64,000 bases of DNA from Ursus arctos (Eukaryota > Chordata > Mammalia > Carnivora > Ursidae). Under the pieces are notes generated by a model. It was not told the origin of the DNA, did not search any database, and worked only from the letters and a program-made list of their open reading frames with translations. The stretch lies in NCBI RefSeq assembly GCF_023065955.2, contig NW_026622763.1:78907299-78971298 (forward strand). The letters run 5' to 3'. The translations under genes were made by a program, and so were the position numbers. Shown piece after piece: positions 45,604 through 56,320 of the stretch. The stretch's first letter is position 1; every line of letters starts with the position of its first letter.

Positions 45604-46005
45604 TGAGTCTGCTTGGGCTGCCAAACAGACTACCACAGACTGGGTGCTTTAAGCAACAGAAGTTTATTTTCTCATACTTGTAAAGGTGGAAGTCCAAGAT
45701 CAAGATGCCAGCAGGGTTGGTTTCTGGTGAGGACCCTCTCCTCGGCTAGCAGACAGCTGCTTTCTTGTTGTGTCCTCACATGGTCTTTCACATGGCCTTT
45801 TCTCTGGTGTGTATACTCCTGTATTTCTTCTTGCTCTTGGAAGGAATCCAGTCTTATTGGATTGGGGCCCTACCTTTATGACCTCATTTAACCTTAATGA
45901 CTTCCTTAAAGGTCCTATCTTTAAATACAGTCACATTTGGGATTAAGGTTTCAACCTATGAGTTTTAGGGAGACATAACTGTCTATAATAGGATGTATGT
46001 TAATT
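45604..46005 (-). mobile_element. MLT1-type LTR (ERVL-MaLR), antisense
   Basis: 'gcttgggctgccaaacagac', 'tactaccacag'-like start, 'acagaagtttattttctcat', 'gtgtcctcacatggtctttc', 'cttattggattggggcccta' and 'atacagtcacatttgggatt' in antisense MLT1 order, about full LTR length. Solo LTR with no viral genes. Confidence 0.92.
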
Positions 46006-46014
46006 TAGTTATTG

Positions 46015-46215
46015 TTAGACATTGAGGTTGATTTCTGATTCTTACCACAAAGATGTTGCTGCCTCAGTGAACACCATCCATTACTATTTCCTTAGTGTAA
46101 ATTCTTATTTACATTGAAATATCAAAGAGTGTGTGGAATATTAAAGCTTTTGAGAAATAGTGCCAAATTCTCTCCAGAAAGGTTTTCAAATTCACATGTC
46201 CACTAACCATATAAG
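46015..46215 (-). mobile_element. Diverged LINE 3' fragment, antisense
   Basis: 'attgaggttgatttctgatt', 'ctctccagaaaggttttcaa' and 'cacatgtccactaaccatat' resemble the antisense old-LINE block around 'gttgtaccaatttacactcc'. The flanking sequence before the MIR/MLT1 pair (45180-45300) may be its other half. Confidence 0.45.
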
Positions 46216-46884
46216 ACTTATTTTATTTTCAGTTTATTGCAAGGAATACAGTCCTTTTAGGTATCATTAAAGCCTGGTGACTTCCCACCATTCCTGCACC
46301 TTCATGTCTCTCCTTGTCAACACAGACACAAAGTTGTTCTCTTGGAAAGTGATATAATAGAGACAAGTTGGGAAAATACATGTTGGCCTACCCAATGTCA
46401 ATGAGATTTACATCAACAAGCATTCTATTTACTGGTATAAACCTCAGCAACGGAAATGAAAAATGCAATTACAGAAAACCCCAGGACCATGGCAGGCCAA
46501 AACAGAAGAGGAATTTGGAATTTAGACATCAAAAATTAAAACAGACATGTAAACAAGTAAGTGAGCCAAATACTTCACGCCTGCAGGAAAAAATATCTCA
46601 AAAGGAACATAAAATTAAGCAATTTGACTATTGAAAAAGAGTGAAAACTGAAAACTCAAATTTCACAAGTCAAGTAATATTTAATGGTAAAATAATCTAA
46701 AACACAACTTAAAAACCTACTATGACCATGTTCAACCATGAACAGAGGAGTAGAAAGAGCACTGCAATGATCATTTTTATATATGCACAGCATAGGTTCA
46801 AGATAGCTATCATTTTGTTAAAATATTTGCTTTATTTATATGGATATATATAATTTTTTCTCAATAATTTGAAGATTGATACTT
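46216..46884. other. Single-copy AT-rich sequence
   Basis: No repeat recognised. An 88-codon plus frame at 46368-46634 is lysine/asparagine/glutamine-rich and not recognised. Confidence 0.4.
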
Positions 46885-47039
46885 CACTGCTAGACACTAC
46901 GGGGTGCAGCTCCCAAAATAAGGACTCTCTTCTAAATCCAATATTGAAACATTATCACACTTCAACAAAATTAGCAATAATCCCCGATATCATCTAGCAC
47001 CAGGCTCCTATTCAAATTTCTCTAATTTTCCCCAACTGT
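46885..47039 (-). mobile_element. Old L1 (L1M/HAL1-like) 3'UTR, antisense, first part
   Basis: 'aaataaggactctcttctaa', 'cattatcacacttcaacaaa' and 'cctattcaaatttctctaat' match the antisense old-L1 3'UTR. Resumes after the SINE. Confidence 0.65.
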
Positions 47040-47257
47040 ATTTTTTTAAGATTTTATTTATTCACTTGAGAGAGAGAGAGAGGGAAAGAGAGAGCAAACA
47101 AGCACAAATTAGGGGAGAGGTAGAGGGAGAAGCAGATTCCCTGCTGAACAGGGAGCATGATGCCGGGCTTGATCCCAAGACCCTGAGATCATGACCTGAG
47201 CCAAAAGCAGATGCTTAACCATCAGAGCCGCCTAGCCGCCCCGCCCCCCGCCCCCGG
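47040..47257 (-). mobile_element. Can-SINE, antisense, with GC-rich head
   Basis: 'ttttttaagattttatttat', a GA repeat, 'ggagaagcagattccctgct', 'accctgagatcatgacctga' and 'gcttaaccatcagagccgcc'. The head end is unusually C-rich (47236-47257 is almost all C on this strand). The target-site duplication is not clear. Confidence 0.93.
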
Positions 47258-47600
47258 CAAATACTTTTTATAACTCTTTTCGTTAAACCAGGATCTAATC
47301 AAGTGCCAGGCACTGTTTTTGACTGTTATCATTGAAGTCCTTTTGCAATTTTTCACCTAATGGGTTCACCATTCAGTGGTGATATAATTTAATTAACTTA
47401 TTTCATCGAGGGATGCAAAGTGTAATTTTTGTTTTCATTTTAGAGTTATTCCTGCATTTATTAGCTCAAAATTCTGTGTAAAGAAGAACTTTCTAGCATT
47501 AACACATTGTCTAAAATGTCCGAACACATGCTCTAGTCTTTGTCTTTTGTTAACCATTTTCATATCAGAAACTTGATGGAAGAGTTACTTCCAATGATTG
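47258..47600 (-). mobile_element. Old L1 3'UTR, antisense, second part
   Basis: 'taaaccaggatctaatcaag', 'ctctagtctttgtcttttgt' continue the element broken by the SINE. Confidence 0.6.
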
Positions 47601-48440
47601 TAAACGGTGTTATTTTCCTCTATTTTTTTAGTATCATCATACATTTTAATGTCAATTTCAGTTTATCTTCTTTTTTATTCTCAAATTGTCACAGATACTG
47701 CCAGTGAGAGCTCTTTCAAGCTATCTTCTATATCTTTTTGACATGACCTCATTTCTCTTTCACTCTTTCCTTACCTCCTCAAACTATAAAATGCTCTAGG
47801 TTCACCTGTTTAACATCGGTTTGGGTTTTATTCATTTTCCTTTCAAAACTTTTTCATCTTTGTATTTTCCAAGAAATGTGAAATAAAGAAGTGAATAAAT
47901 TATTGTAACCTGGTATCTTGATCTTAGTTTGGGTTTTCCCAAAAGCAAACTCAGACAATGACTTCAGTACAGGTAAATTATTTGGGAGTTGATCTCAAGA
48001 AGCCAAAGTGAAGAGATGGGGAAATTGAAACATGAAAGGGGAAATAGCAAAGCACATGTATGTTGGTGACCTAGTTATCATTGTGGGCAAAAAGCTCAAC
48101 CCCCTGGGACCTTTTATAAAGAATCTTGTAGAACAGAACATTCATTTCCTCAGAATAGTCCCCTGAGGAAATGGGGAACTGAGATATTTATCAGTTACAT
48201 TTTTTTTTCTTGGTCCAGGATTGCCAGGGTTGCCCTGGGATTATTAACTGTTGAGCTGGAGAAAATTCTGAGATGGAGAAGTAGAACTCAGGTGCCCAAA
48301 GGAGGAAGTTACCAGTGTGCTAAGTTTATAGATGCCAAGGAGATTGGGCAAGGCATTGAGAGCATCTATTATATGGGAAAGTGAAGGTGGTGTCTCCTTG
48401 ACAATATAAATATGTTCTATTCCTTTCCTTTGTTGCTGGA
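47601..48440. other. Unassigned sequence, perhaps old repeat
   Basis: 47925-48330 ('aggtaaattatttgggagtt', 'cccctgaggaaatggggaac') reads like an old interspersed repeat I cannot name. No coding pattern. Confidence 0.35.
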
Positions 48441-49400
48441 CCCATGGTCTCTACCACTTTGAATGCCAACTATATCTGGATCCAGAAGTGTTCAAGTGGG
48501 CAGTTTTCCCTGCTTTTTCTGCTTTCTAAAATCTATCCATGGTGTTCTATGCCAAGTGAAAGGCTATATTTATCTTAGATTGCTCCCTGAACTTCACATC
48601 TACATTTCCAAATGTCAACTAGGTACATCCAGTTGGATGTTCCATAGACTCCTCACACCCATCATGTCCCAAGCTGGTTGACATCTTCCCCCTAGGCCTG
48701 CTCCCTCTCCAGCAGTAGTGTGAATGGCGCTACCATCTACGTAGCTGCCAAAGCCAGAAGTCAGTCATTGCCCTTGGTGCTTTACTCTCCCCACAAGCCA
48801 TCAATTGTCTTTTGTGTTTTAAGTGCTTTTCAAACCCATCTATGTCTCTTCATTACCACTGCCTCTATTTTATTTCTGGACACCACCTTCTCTTACCTTG
48901 ATTAGTGTGGCAGTCTCCAAACTAACTCTCCAATGTTGCTGCTTCTAATCCCTTCTCCACACTGAAGCCAGGTGATCTCTCTAAAAGGCAGCAAGAGCAA
49001 CTGGTCCTAACACTATTTTGTAGAATCCTTTGTTGATTTCTGTTTGCCTTAAGTATAAAGCTGTCCTTCAAGTGGTTGAAATGATCTTCTTGATCTAGCT
49101 GTTGTTTTCACCTCTCTGCCTTCTAGTCTGTCACCGTCACCTTCTCCAAGTCCCCACCCAACCACACACCCACGCACAGACCATGGGCACACTACTATGG
49201 TTCTGGAACTTCTCTCAGGTCATGCAATGCACCATTCTGACTCTCTCTCTCTCTCCTCCCCCTCCCCCAGTCCCCAACCCTACTCTCTCAGCTTGGGACA
49301 CTCATCTTATATTTGTCCCTCTGGCTGACTTTTACCCCACCTTCAGGTCTCAGAAGACATATCTTTGAAGCCTCTGCTATATGCCCTCCATATTGCACAC
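48441..49400 (+). mobile_element. L2 LINE 3' region, sense
   Basis: 'gcagtctccaaactaactct', 'gaagccaggtgatctctcta', 'gccttaagtataaagctgtc' and 'cttttaccccaccttcaggt' are in sense L2 order (after the end of its ORF and into the 3'UTR). Contains a CT run near 49238-49262. Confidence 0.8.
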
Positions 49401-49417
49401 TTCTCGTAACCACCCCT

Positions 49418-49570
49418 CACCTCAGTTTCCACATCTATAAATTGAATATAATAATTGTGTCCACCTTGTATGATGGTTGTGAGGATTAAAAGAGCTAATA
49501 TATGCAAAGTACTTAGAACTAACACATGCAAAGTACTTAGTAAGCACTCAATAAATACTTGCTATGACGA
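49418..49570 (+). repeat. MIR SINE 3' half, sense
   Basis: 'cctcagtttccacatctata', 'gttgtgaggattaaaagagc' and 'gtaagcactcaataaatact' in sense MIR order. The 'atgcaaagtacttag' unit occurs twice (about 49501 and 49526), a small internal duplication. Confidence 0.9.
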
Positions 49571-49584
49571 CGACGATGTATCAT

Positions 49585-49641
49585 ACTAAATTGCATATTT
49601 GTCTGTCTTCCCAACTAGACAGGGAGTTCCAGGAGAGCAGG
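49585..49641 (+). mobile_element. L2 3' end, sense, first part
   Basis: 'tagacagggagttccaggag' is the L2 segment before the 3' end. Split by the SINE at 49660 and continued at 49888. Confidence 0.7.
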
Positions 49642-49659
49642 AATTTTTTTGCCTATCTT

Positions 49660-49870
49660 TTTTTCCCTAATATTGATTGATATTTGAGAGAAAGAGAGAG
49701 AGAGCACGTGCACACAGTGAAGGGCAGAGGGAGAGCGAGAGAAAATCTACAAGCAAACTCCCTGCTGAGCGTGGAGCCTGACACGGGGCTTGATCCCAGG
49801 ACCCTCAGATCCTGATCTGAGCCCAGACCAAGAGTCAGGTGCTTAACTGACTGATCCACATGGGCACCCC
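49660..49870 (-). mobile_element. Older Can-SINE, antisense, inside L2
   Basis: 'tttgagagaaagagagagag', 'agtgaagggcagagggagag', 'ccctgctgagcgtggagcct' and 'aggtgcttaactgactgatc'. The flanking target sequence is duplicated with small changes (aatttttttgcctatctt 49642-49659, aattttctgcctatctt 49871-49887). Confidence 0.96.
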
Positions 49871-49887
49871 AATTTTCTGCCTATCTT

Positions 49888-49980
49888 GTTCACAACTGTA
49901 TCTCCTGCTCTGTGTTCATTGTTCCACGGTAGGGACTCAACTAAGTATTTGTTGTATAGATATATGAATGGAACAGGGAG
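49888..49980 (+). mobile_element. L2 3' end, sense, second part
   Basis: 'cacaactgtatctcctgctc' and 'gtagggactcaactaagtat' complete the L2 end. Confidence 0.75.
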
Positions 49981-50139
49981 ATGGTAGCCTGAAGCAAGGT
50001 GATTTCCCTAAGGCTTAAGGAGATGGTAGAGAGGTGAATGTATGTATAAATGATTGTCATGTTGGGAGAAGTGGGCATTTCAGGTGATACAGCACAGGTT
50101 TTCAGGGATAGCCTGTAGCAATCCTTTAAGAAGGGGAAC

Positions 50140-50285
50140 TTTAATGATCTTATTTAATCTTCACAATGGTCCTGTGAAGACAAGGGCTTTGCTGAAGAGG
50201 AGTCTGGGTAGCAGAAAGATTACATGACTGGTCTGAAGTTCAAAGTAAGTGACAGACTGAAGCTGTCTGTCCAGACTCTTGGTTT
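50140..50285 (-). repeat. MIR fragment, antisense
   Basis: 'cttatttaatcttcacaatg', 'gtcctgtgaagacaagggct' and 'agtgacagactgaagctgtc' in antisense MIR order, with the middle altered. Confidence 0.65.
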
Positions 50286-50583
50286 ATCCCTTCCCTTGCT
50301 GCGTTCTGTAAACTTGGGTACTGCAGTATGTTAATGAATGTTAGCAAAGGATTGGGGGGCACAAATAAATTTGGGGACCACAGGATTCTATAGCAGTGAC
50401 TATTGTTGTTATGCATTTTGCTGCAGGGCTGCTCAAAGACTTTAATGTGTCGGTGTGAATTGTGACTCTCCGAGAACGTGTACAGGCTTACTTGAACAGA
50501 GAGCCCACTCTTCCCAGAGCTGTCCTGGAAAACAGCCATGGCCCTTGCTCGGCCCTCTACCCGTGTTGCCTACTTCCCTTTTA

Positions 50584-50790
50584 TTTTATTTTATTTTTTT
50601 TTAAAAGATTTTATTTATTTATTCGACAGAGAGAGACAGCCAGCGAGAGAGGGAACACAAGCAGGGGGAGTGGGAGAGGAAGAAGCAGGCTCATAGCGGA
50701 AGAGCCTGATGTGGGACTCGATCCCGTAACGCCAGGATCACGCCCTGAGCCGAAGGCAGACGATTAACCGCTGTGCCACCCAGGCGCCCC
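50584..50790 (-). mobile_element. Young Can-SINE, antisense
   Basis: 'aaaagattttatttatttat', 'gagagagggaacacaagcag' and a head ending caggcgcccc. Perfect 15-bp duplication cctacttccctttta (50569-50583, 50791-50805). Pairs with the sense copy 200 bp downstream. Confidence 0.98.
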
Positions 50791-50989
50791 CCTACTTCCC
50801 TTTTAACTTCAAGATTTGGTCATTTCTGATCCTTGAAGTTTTAAGTTTAGTAACCAGCATTCATTAGTGAAAACACAATCCCTGTTTAATCCTCAGGCGA
50901 TTTAACAATTATTTGTTAAAGACGTGTGATGTGCTTGGTGCTGTGCTCCATGCTGTGCCATACCACAAACCATTAAAAAGTTCTCTTTC

Positions 50990-51182
50990 GGGGCGCCTGG
51001 GTGGCACAGCGGTTAAGCGTCTGCCTTCGGCTCAGGGTGTGATCCCGGCGTTATGGGATCGAGCCCCACATCAGGCTCCTCCTCTATGAGCCTGCTTCTT
51101 CCTCTCCCACTCCCTCTGCTTGTGTTCCCTCTCTCGCTGGCTGTCTCTATCTCTGTCAAATAAATAAATAAAATCTTAAAAA
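50990..51182 (+). mobile_element. Young Can-SINE, sense
   Basis: The head ggggcgcctgggtggcacag and tail aataaataaataaaatc plus A run. The 15-bp duplication aaaaagttctctttc (50975-50989, 51183-51197) is perfect. Forms an inverted pair with the copy at 50584-50790. Confidence 0.98.
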
Positions 51183-51264
51183 AAAAAGTTCTCTTTCTTG
51201 TGACAGCATTACCACTGAGAGAAGCAACAAAAGCAATGACAGTGACAACACAGCCCTACTGTAC

Positions 51265-51410
51265 CATGCCTTGCTCTTTCCAAAGTGCATTTACAGCTTG
51301 CATCTCACTGCCTGACGGGATAGATGCAGTAAGTGTTATTGGCCCCATATAACGAGGCTAACAGGATATAATCCTAAGGAGTCAGATGAATCGCCCAGTC
51401 CCATGACTAG
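51265..51410 (-). repeat. MIR fragment, antisense
   Basis: 'tccaaagtgcatttacagct', 'agtgttattggccccatata' and 'gagtcagatgaatcgcccag' fit an antisense MIR with substitutions. A second MIR-like patch follows at about 51540-51640 ('cccattttacggttgaagag'). Confidence 0.6.
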
Positions 51411-51660
51411 CCATCCACTGGGGTGTTTATTTTCAGCTTTTCTTCAACTTTCCAGTATGGTAGATTTCATTTTTTCACTTTCGCATTTGAAACAATGGAA
51501 AATCTATCACAATACTTTATACAATGGTGGAAGTGGAATGGGCCTTGGTGATTTTTTAAAGCCAAACTCCCATTTTACGGTTGAAGAGACTGAGGTCCGA
51601 GGGGGCTCAGTGATATGCCTGAGGGGCCCCCACTGCCGTGAGCTTGCAGCCCAGCGATAT

Positions 51661-53689
51661 TGAATGCTCTCTGTTATCCACCTTCCACTATCCACTATCT
51701 AAATCATCTGATTTTTAATTCTATCACTGTTTCATGAAAAGTACATTCATTTTATTCCTGCCTTAACATTGGGCCTGACCCCACTCAGAGGTCTGTTTGT
51801 TCCTGTCATTACTACCCTGAGTGGCTTTCGTTTACTCCTCTATTGTCTGAGGAGATTTGGAAAGAAGTCTCGAAACTGTTAGGTCTTCACATTGGCAGTG
51901 ATCTTTAAGACCCATAAAAGATTAATTACCAAGGGAACCTATAACTTTGCATGATCAAAGTAAAAATTCTATTTTTATGGCTGCTTGTGTTTTATCCTCT
52001 ATAAATTTTATAGTAATGATTAGGCTCAGAGGATGAACATAATTTACATACATCAAAATGTCTCACGCCGTCCTTCCAGCCTGGGAAACACATCTGCAGG
52101 AAGTAGAGGAAGGAGAAAGCTCCCAGGTTCTCTCAGGCATTAATCAATGGAAGCTCTCTCAGGCAGAGAGAGACACACAGAGACAGACAGACCGAGAGAG
52201 GGAGACTCTGAACGGTGACAGTGGCCTCCTGTAACTGCCGTCGTGTGGCCGGCAGCGCTCAGGCAGGAATAATGCTTTCTGCGCTTGTCAGAAATACACT
52301 CACTTCAGCTTTTTTATCCCTTCCCCAAGGTGATCAGCCTTATTTCCCAGAAATGCTTTTTCTCTTACAATGACCAGAAACTCTTTAGACGTGTCAGCAC
52401 AGGAAGGACTTTAGAGAATGTTGCTATTTAACACGACTGGTTTCTCCCACCTGTGCCCAGAATATGTTCGAGCCTATAGATAGATGCGGCACGTGTCCCC
52501 TGAGTCCCCGAGGCACCTTCCCTCTCCTCTGTCCTCCCACTTATTCTACCTTGGATTGATTTTGCCTCCTAGCGAAGAGTTAGAGGTTATCACGCAGGGA
52601 TTTAAGTCCGGGCGCGCCGGCAGACGTGAACCAAGGCAGCGGCAGCTACAAATAGCATATGGTACAAGCTTTCAGGGTAAACATCAATTTCTCCAATTTG
52701 CTATAGCCTGAGAACCTTATAAGCCTAGCGAATGAATTGTGAGTGTGGGTTTTGTGCTGGATGGATGGAGCAGGGTTGTTTCTATAAAGCTCTGTTAACG
52801 TACACGGAGTCTTCAGCTGAAATATCATGAAGGAGGACAAAGTCACAGCTGTTTGATTCGCTGCCCTCTTTACATAGGCCAGTTTCAATCTTCTTGGACA
52901 AAGGCTGCCTTGCACTCTCTCACCTGGATCCTGCTTCATACGGATGGGAGTGGTGGCCAGAACTTGTCCCCAAACACCGGGGCAAAGGCTCTCCCCTCAT
53001 CTCTCTGCTTACTGAAACCCCATCTCCATCTACAAATGCACTACCTGCCCTTTGGCTCAATACATGTATATATATTTTTTTAAATTTTTTTAAAATTCTA
53101 TTTTAAAACTGGGAGCATGCAATTTAAATAATCCATGTCATTTTATGAAGGACTTTATAACCTATATTATTTACTCAGCTTTAGCAAAATTTCCACCAGT
53201 TTCTAGCGCACATAATAAACTTTGATATTGACTTAAATTCCTGCATTTAATTTGACAAATACATTTTTTTCCCCTTCCAGATATCTCTGGTTTACAACTT
53301 CACCAACTGGCAACTAATTTGATTCTCTGGGAAACTGTATAGGACTTTATGTTCACAAGTAATGATTGTAAGAGAAAGCGAAATTCAGATAATCACACAT
53401 GTTGAAAATAAACACTTTGCAAGTGCCTGGATTAACTGAATTCAATTTAGGAAGTAAATGAGCACTTTGAATAAAAACATATAATTTTATGTATTTAAAT
53501 CATTGTGTACTAATTTGGGTTAAAAGAAGATATCATAAGGTGAAATTCAATATGAATACCAAGGCACATTATAACAATTCATGTCCAACTCTTTCCTCAG
53601 CTCTTTCCACTCTTTCTCAGGGAACACTCATGAAGAGTCCCCTATATTTGGAAATACATTCTGTTTCTATGAGATCCTCCATTTACCAT
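51661..53689. other. Repeat-poor single-copy stretch, possible regulatory DNA
   Basis: About 2 kb with no recognised interspersed repeat except GACA/GAGA low complexity near 52160-52206. 51900-52080 is rich in ATTA/TAAT cores ('aaaagattaattaccaaggg', 'ttttatagtaatgattaggc', 'gaacataatttacatacatc'). Candidate conserved element. No coding pattern. Confidence 0.4.
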
Positions 53690-53870
53690 AATAGGTAGTG
53701 AGGTCTTTCCATGTGCTAGGCACTGTGCGAAGTGCTTTCCAAGGGCTATCTTGTTACACTTCCAGGAGATAGGTACAATTATTATCCCCATTTTATAGAT
53801 GAGGAAACTGAGGCCAAAGAGAAATAACTTGGCCAAAGTCATAAACTAGTAAGCCTGGAGTTTAGACATA
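53690..53870 (-). repeat. MIR SINE, antisense
   Basis: 'catgtgctaggcactgtgcg', 'attatccccattttatagat', 'gaggaaactgaggccaaaga' and 'gtcataaactagtaagcctg' in antisense MIR order. Among the best-preserved MIRs here. Confidence 0.93.
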
Positions 53871-54079
53871 CACTCAGCCTAAACCCATTGGGAACCTCCA
53901 TGTTTATATCTGGGCTTTTAGATTGGACATAGTTTCCCCAGAGCTGGGTGATAGTTCTGCATCTTTGTTTCCCTCTGTGTGCCCAGAACACCCAAATATT
54001 TGTCAATTTTAAAGGGCCAAAGCAATCTTAGGAAAAGCCAGAGTCACAGTGTAAAACCGACAGGCCTAGAAATACGATT
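53871..54079. other. Single-copy sequence
   Basis: No recognised feature. Confidence 0.5.
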
Positions 54080-55480
54080 CTCCCAAAGTAGACCCAGCTT
54101 TTCCTCCTGATGATGTTAAAAGACTAGAATATGATAATTTCGTTTAAGGACAACCTTAAATAAAAGTTTCATTAATCAGAACGAGTATTCCTACAATAAT
54201 GAGCCCTGGATTGAATTTTAGAACCCTCTTTATGCTTTGTTAATAACAAAGCTGTATAAAAATAATTTGATAAGACAGCCCGTTGCAGTGGCGTGACTTA
54301 GCTGTAAAAAGGGTTCCTTAGCCTGGTGTCTGAGCATACCCAACTTACGTAATGCTAACATAATGGATTATGCATATTGTATCGGGTTAAAAAGGAAACC
54401 CAGTGAAGTATTACAGCAATTTTAAAAATATATATCAGGGCTTGTTCAGCACAGATATTTAAAATTTAAACCTGTTTAAATATTCAACTGAAACTAAAAT
54501 AAAATTCTGAAAAATGGTATTCAATAGAAAAGCTCCATTAAGAATAAAAATGCTTTTCCAAACCCATTTAGTTCTAATAGAAACCCATCGAGTGAGGGTT
54601 TCATCGTTGCGGCACCGGCCAAGGGAGAAATTACACATACGTTTGGGTAAGAGGAAATCAGTTGGACTTCTTGCGGCCCGAGCTTCGCTTGAAAAAGTAA
54701 GAGAAAAGAGAAGCTTCAGACCCACACTCGGATCAGGCCACCATTTGTTTAAGATGGTCTGGAGCTTTCTTAAATAGCATCTTCTCGTTTGTTCCCTTGC
54801 TTCAGTGAAACCTCATTTCACCTTTCCCATCAGATGTCATTCTAAGAGGAAGAAAAATTGGCACTTCTTGTTGCAATATCAGGATACTGACCAATTTGCC
54901 TCCTGAGAGGCAAGCTTTATTTCTCTGATAAACATCCTGCAGGATGTTTTTATTCAATTAATTGGAATGATTGCTTACACAGAAATGCACTGCTTTATCA
55001 AGGTCTGCTTGAATATTGGGCTTGGGCTGAGCCCCAGCATTTTTGTTCCTGAGTTCTCCTGACAGCAAACGCATGAGGATTCTGAAACATAATTAAAACA
55101 ATCAGCAAGAATTAGCCAGTTTGGTGACTGCACTCAAATAGCAAACACAGAGAAGTAAATAGGGAAATGCATGGGTACAAGAAAGGGAGCGTTCCAGAGA
55201 CGGAGGGAAGGCTTTTAGGAGACATAAAATGGAGGGTATTATGGGAAGAAATATAGGATAATATAAACAGAGTCTCTAATCCTGAGGACTGTAAATCCCG
55301 TTTCCTTAATTGGTTTAGAAACTGTGGTCTGTAATGTGAGACGGAGGGTTCTGGCTGCCTTTCTTCTTTGCTGCCCGGAATCACATTAAGTGGAAAACAA
55401 TAGCGGGGCTGACAGCTCCTTTTCTGTGGGGCACTTAGAGCTAATCTGCTATTGAGACTAATACAATTACACGGGATTAG
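54080..55480. promoter_or_regulatory. Repeat-free, ATTA-rich block; candidate conserved regulatory element
   Basis: 1.4 kb with no interspersed repeat in a window otherwise dense with them. Homeodomain-type TAAT/ATTA cores recur ('tttcattaatcagaacgagt', 'acataatggattatgcatat', 'ttattcaattaattggaatg', 'actaatacaattacacggga'), with CpGs retained at 54590-54680. Absence of repeats and motif clustering are features of developmental enhancers, but conservation cannot be assessed from one sequence. No coding pattern recognised (longest frames under 91 codons). Confidence 0.35.
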
Positions 55481-55966
55481 AACGCTGCCAACGTACTCAG
55501 ATTGGAGGATTCTCTTCTCAGTGGAGGGACCTGGGCTCTCTCAGAGGAGGGTCTGCGGTTTGAGAGGCTAGTGCATCAAGTCTACAGTCCTCCTAATTCT
55601 TCTAAAACCCAAGGAAGTAACCATGACTTTGTAATTCACTCAGGATCTTGATTATGAATTCTAATCCAAGCAAAATTCTAGCGGGTTTTGCCTTGGTGGC
55701 TTTACACCATTTGGCTTATTTCTAAAGACTTAGAATATAATCTAGAGGTTTCCTTACAGGAGTGCACCTTTCTACTTGTTCTCCATGTGTGCTCCACTTC
55801 AGTTTCCCAAGACAGAGGGAGAACCTGTATTCAGGAATTCAGCAATCACAACTGGCCAGATAGTCATTCCCTGGTATCTACTTGCACTCCCTTTGCAAAC
55901 TTGAACTGACAGGTAACACTGGGATTTTTACCAAATGAATATGGAAATCTACCAGCACTAGTGAGC
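55481..55966. other. Single-copy sequence
   Basis: No recognised feature. Confidence 0.5.
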
Positions 55967-55984
55967 TAACTCAAGGTGTTCTTT

Positions 55985-56185
55985 TTTTTTTTTTTTAAAG
56001 ATTTTATTTATTTATTTGACAGAGAGAGAGACAGCCAGCGAGAGAGGGAACACAAGCAGGGGGAGTGGGAGAGGAAGAAGCAGGCTCATAGCAGAGGAGC
56101 CTGATGTGGGGCTCGATCCCAGAACTCCGGGATCACGCCCTGAGCCGAAGGCAGACGCTTAACCGCTGTGCCACCCAGGCGCCCC
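55985..56185 (-). mobile_element. Young Can-SINE, antisense
   Basis: T run, 'agattttatttatttatttg', 'gagagagggaacacaagcag' and a head ending caggcgcccc. The target is duplicated with minor changes (taactcaaggtgttctttt 55967-55985, taattcaaggtgtctttt 56186-56203). Confidence 0.97.
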
Positions 56186-56202
56186 TAATTCAAGGTGTCT
56201 TT

Positions 56203-56320
56203 TTCTCTTCTAATATTTATTTATTTAGTGACCTCTATGCCCAACGTGGGCTCAAACTCACAACCCTGTAGAGGAAGAGTAGCATTTTCTGCTGCCCGAG
56301 CCAGCCAGGTGCTCCTCACT
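56203..56320 (-). mobile_element. Old truncated Can-SINE, antisense
   Basis: 'aatatttatttatttagtga', 'cgtgggctcaaactcacaac' and 'cgagccagccaggtgctcct' are an older SINEC subfamily with a short body. It lies directly next to the young copy. Confidence 0.8.
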
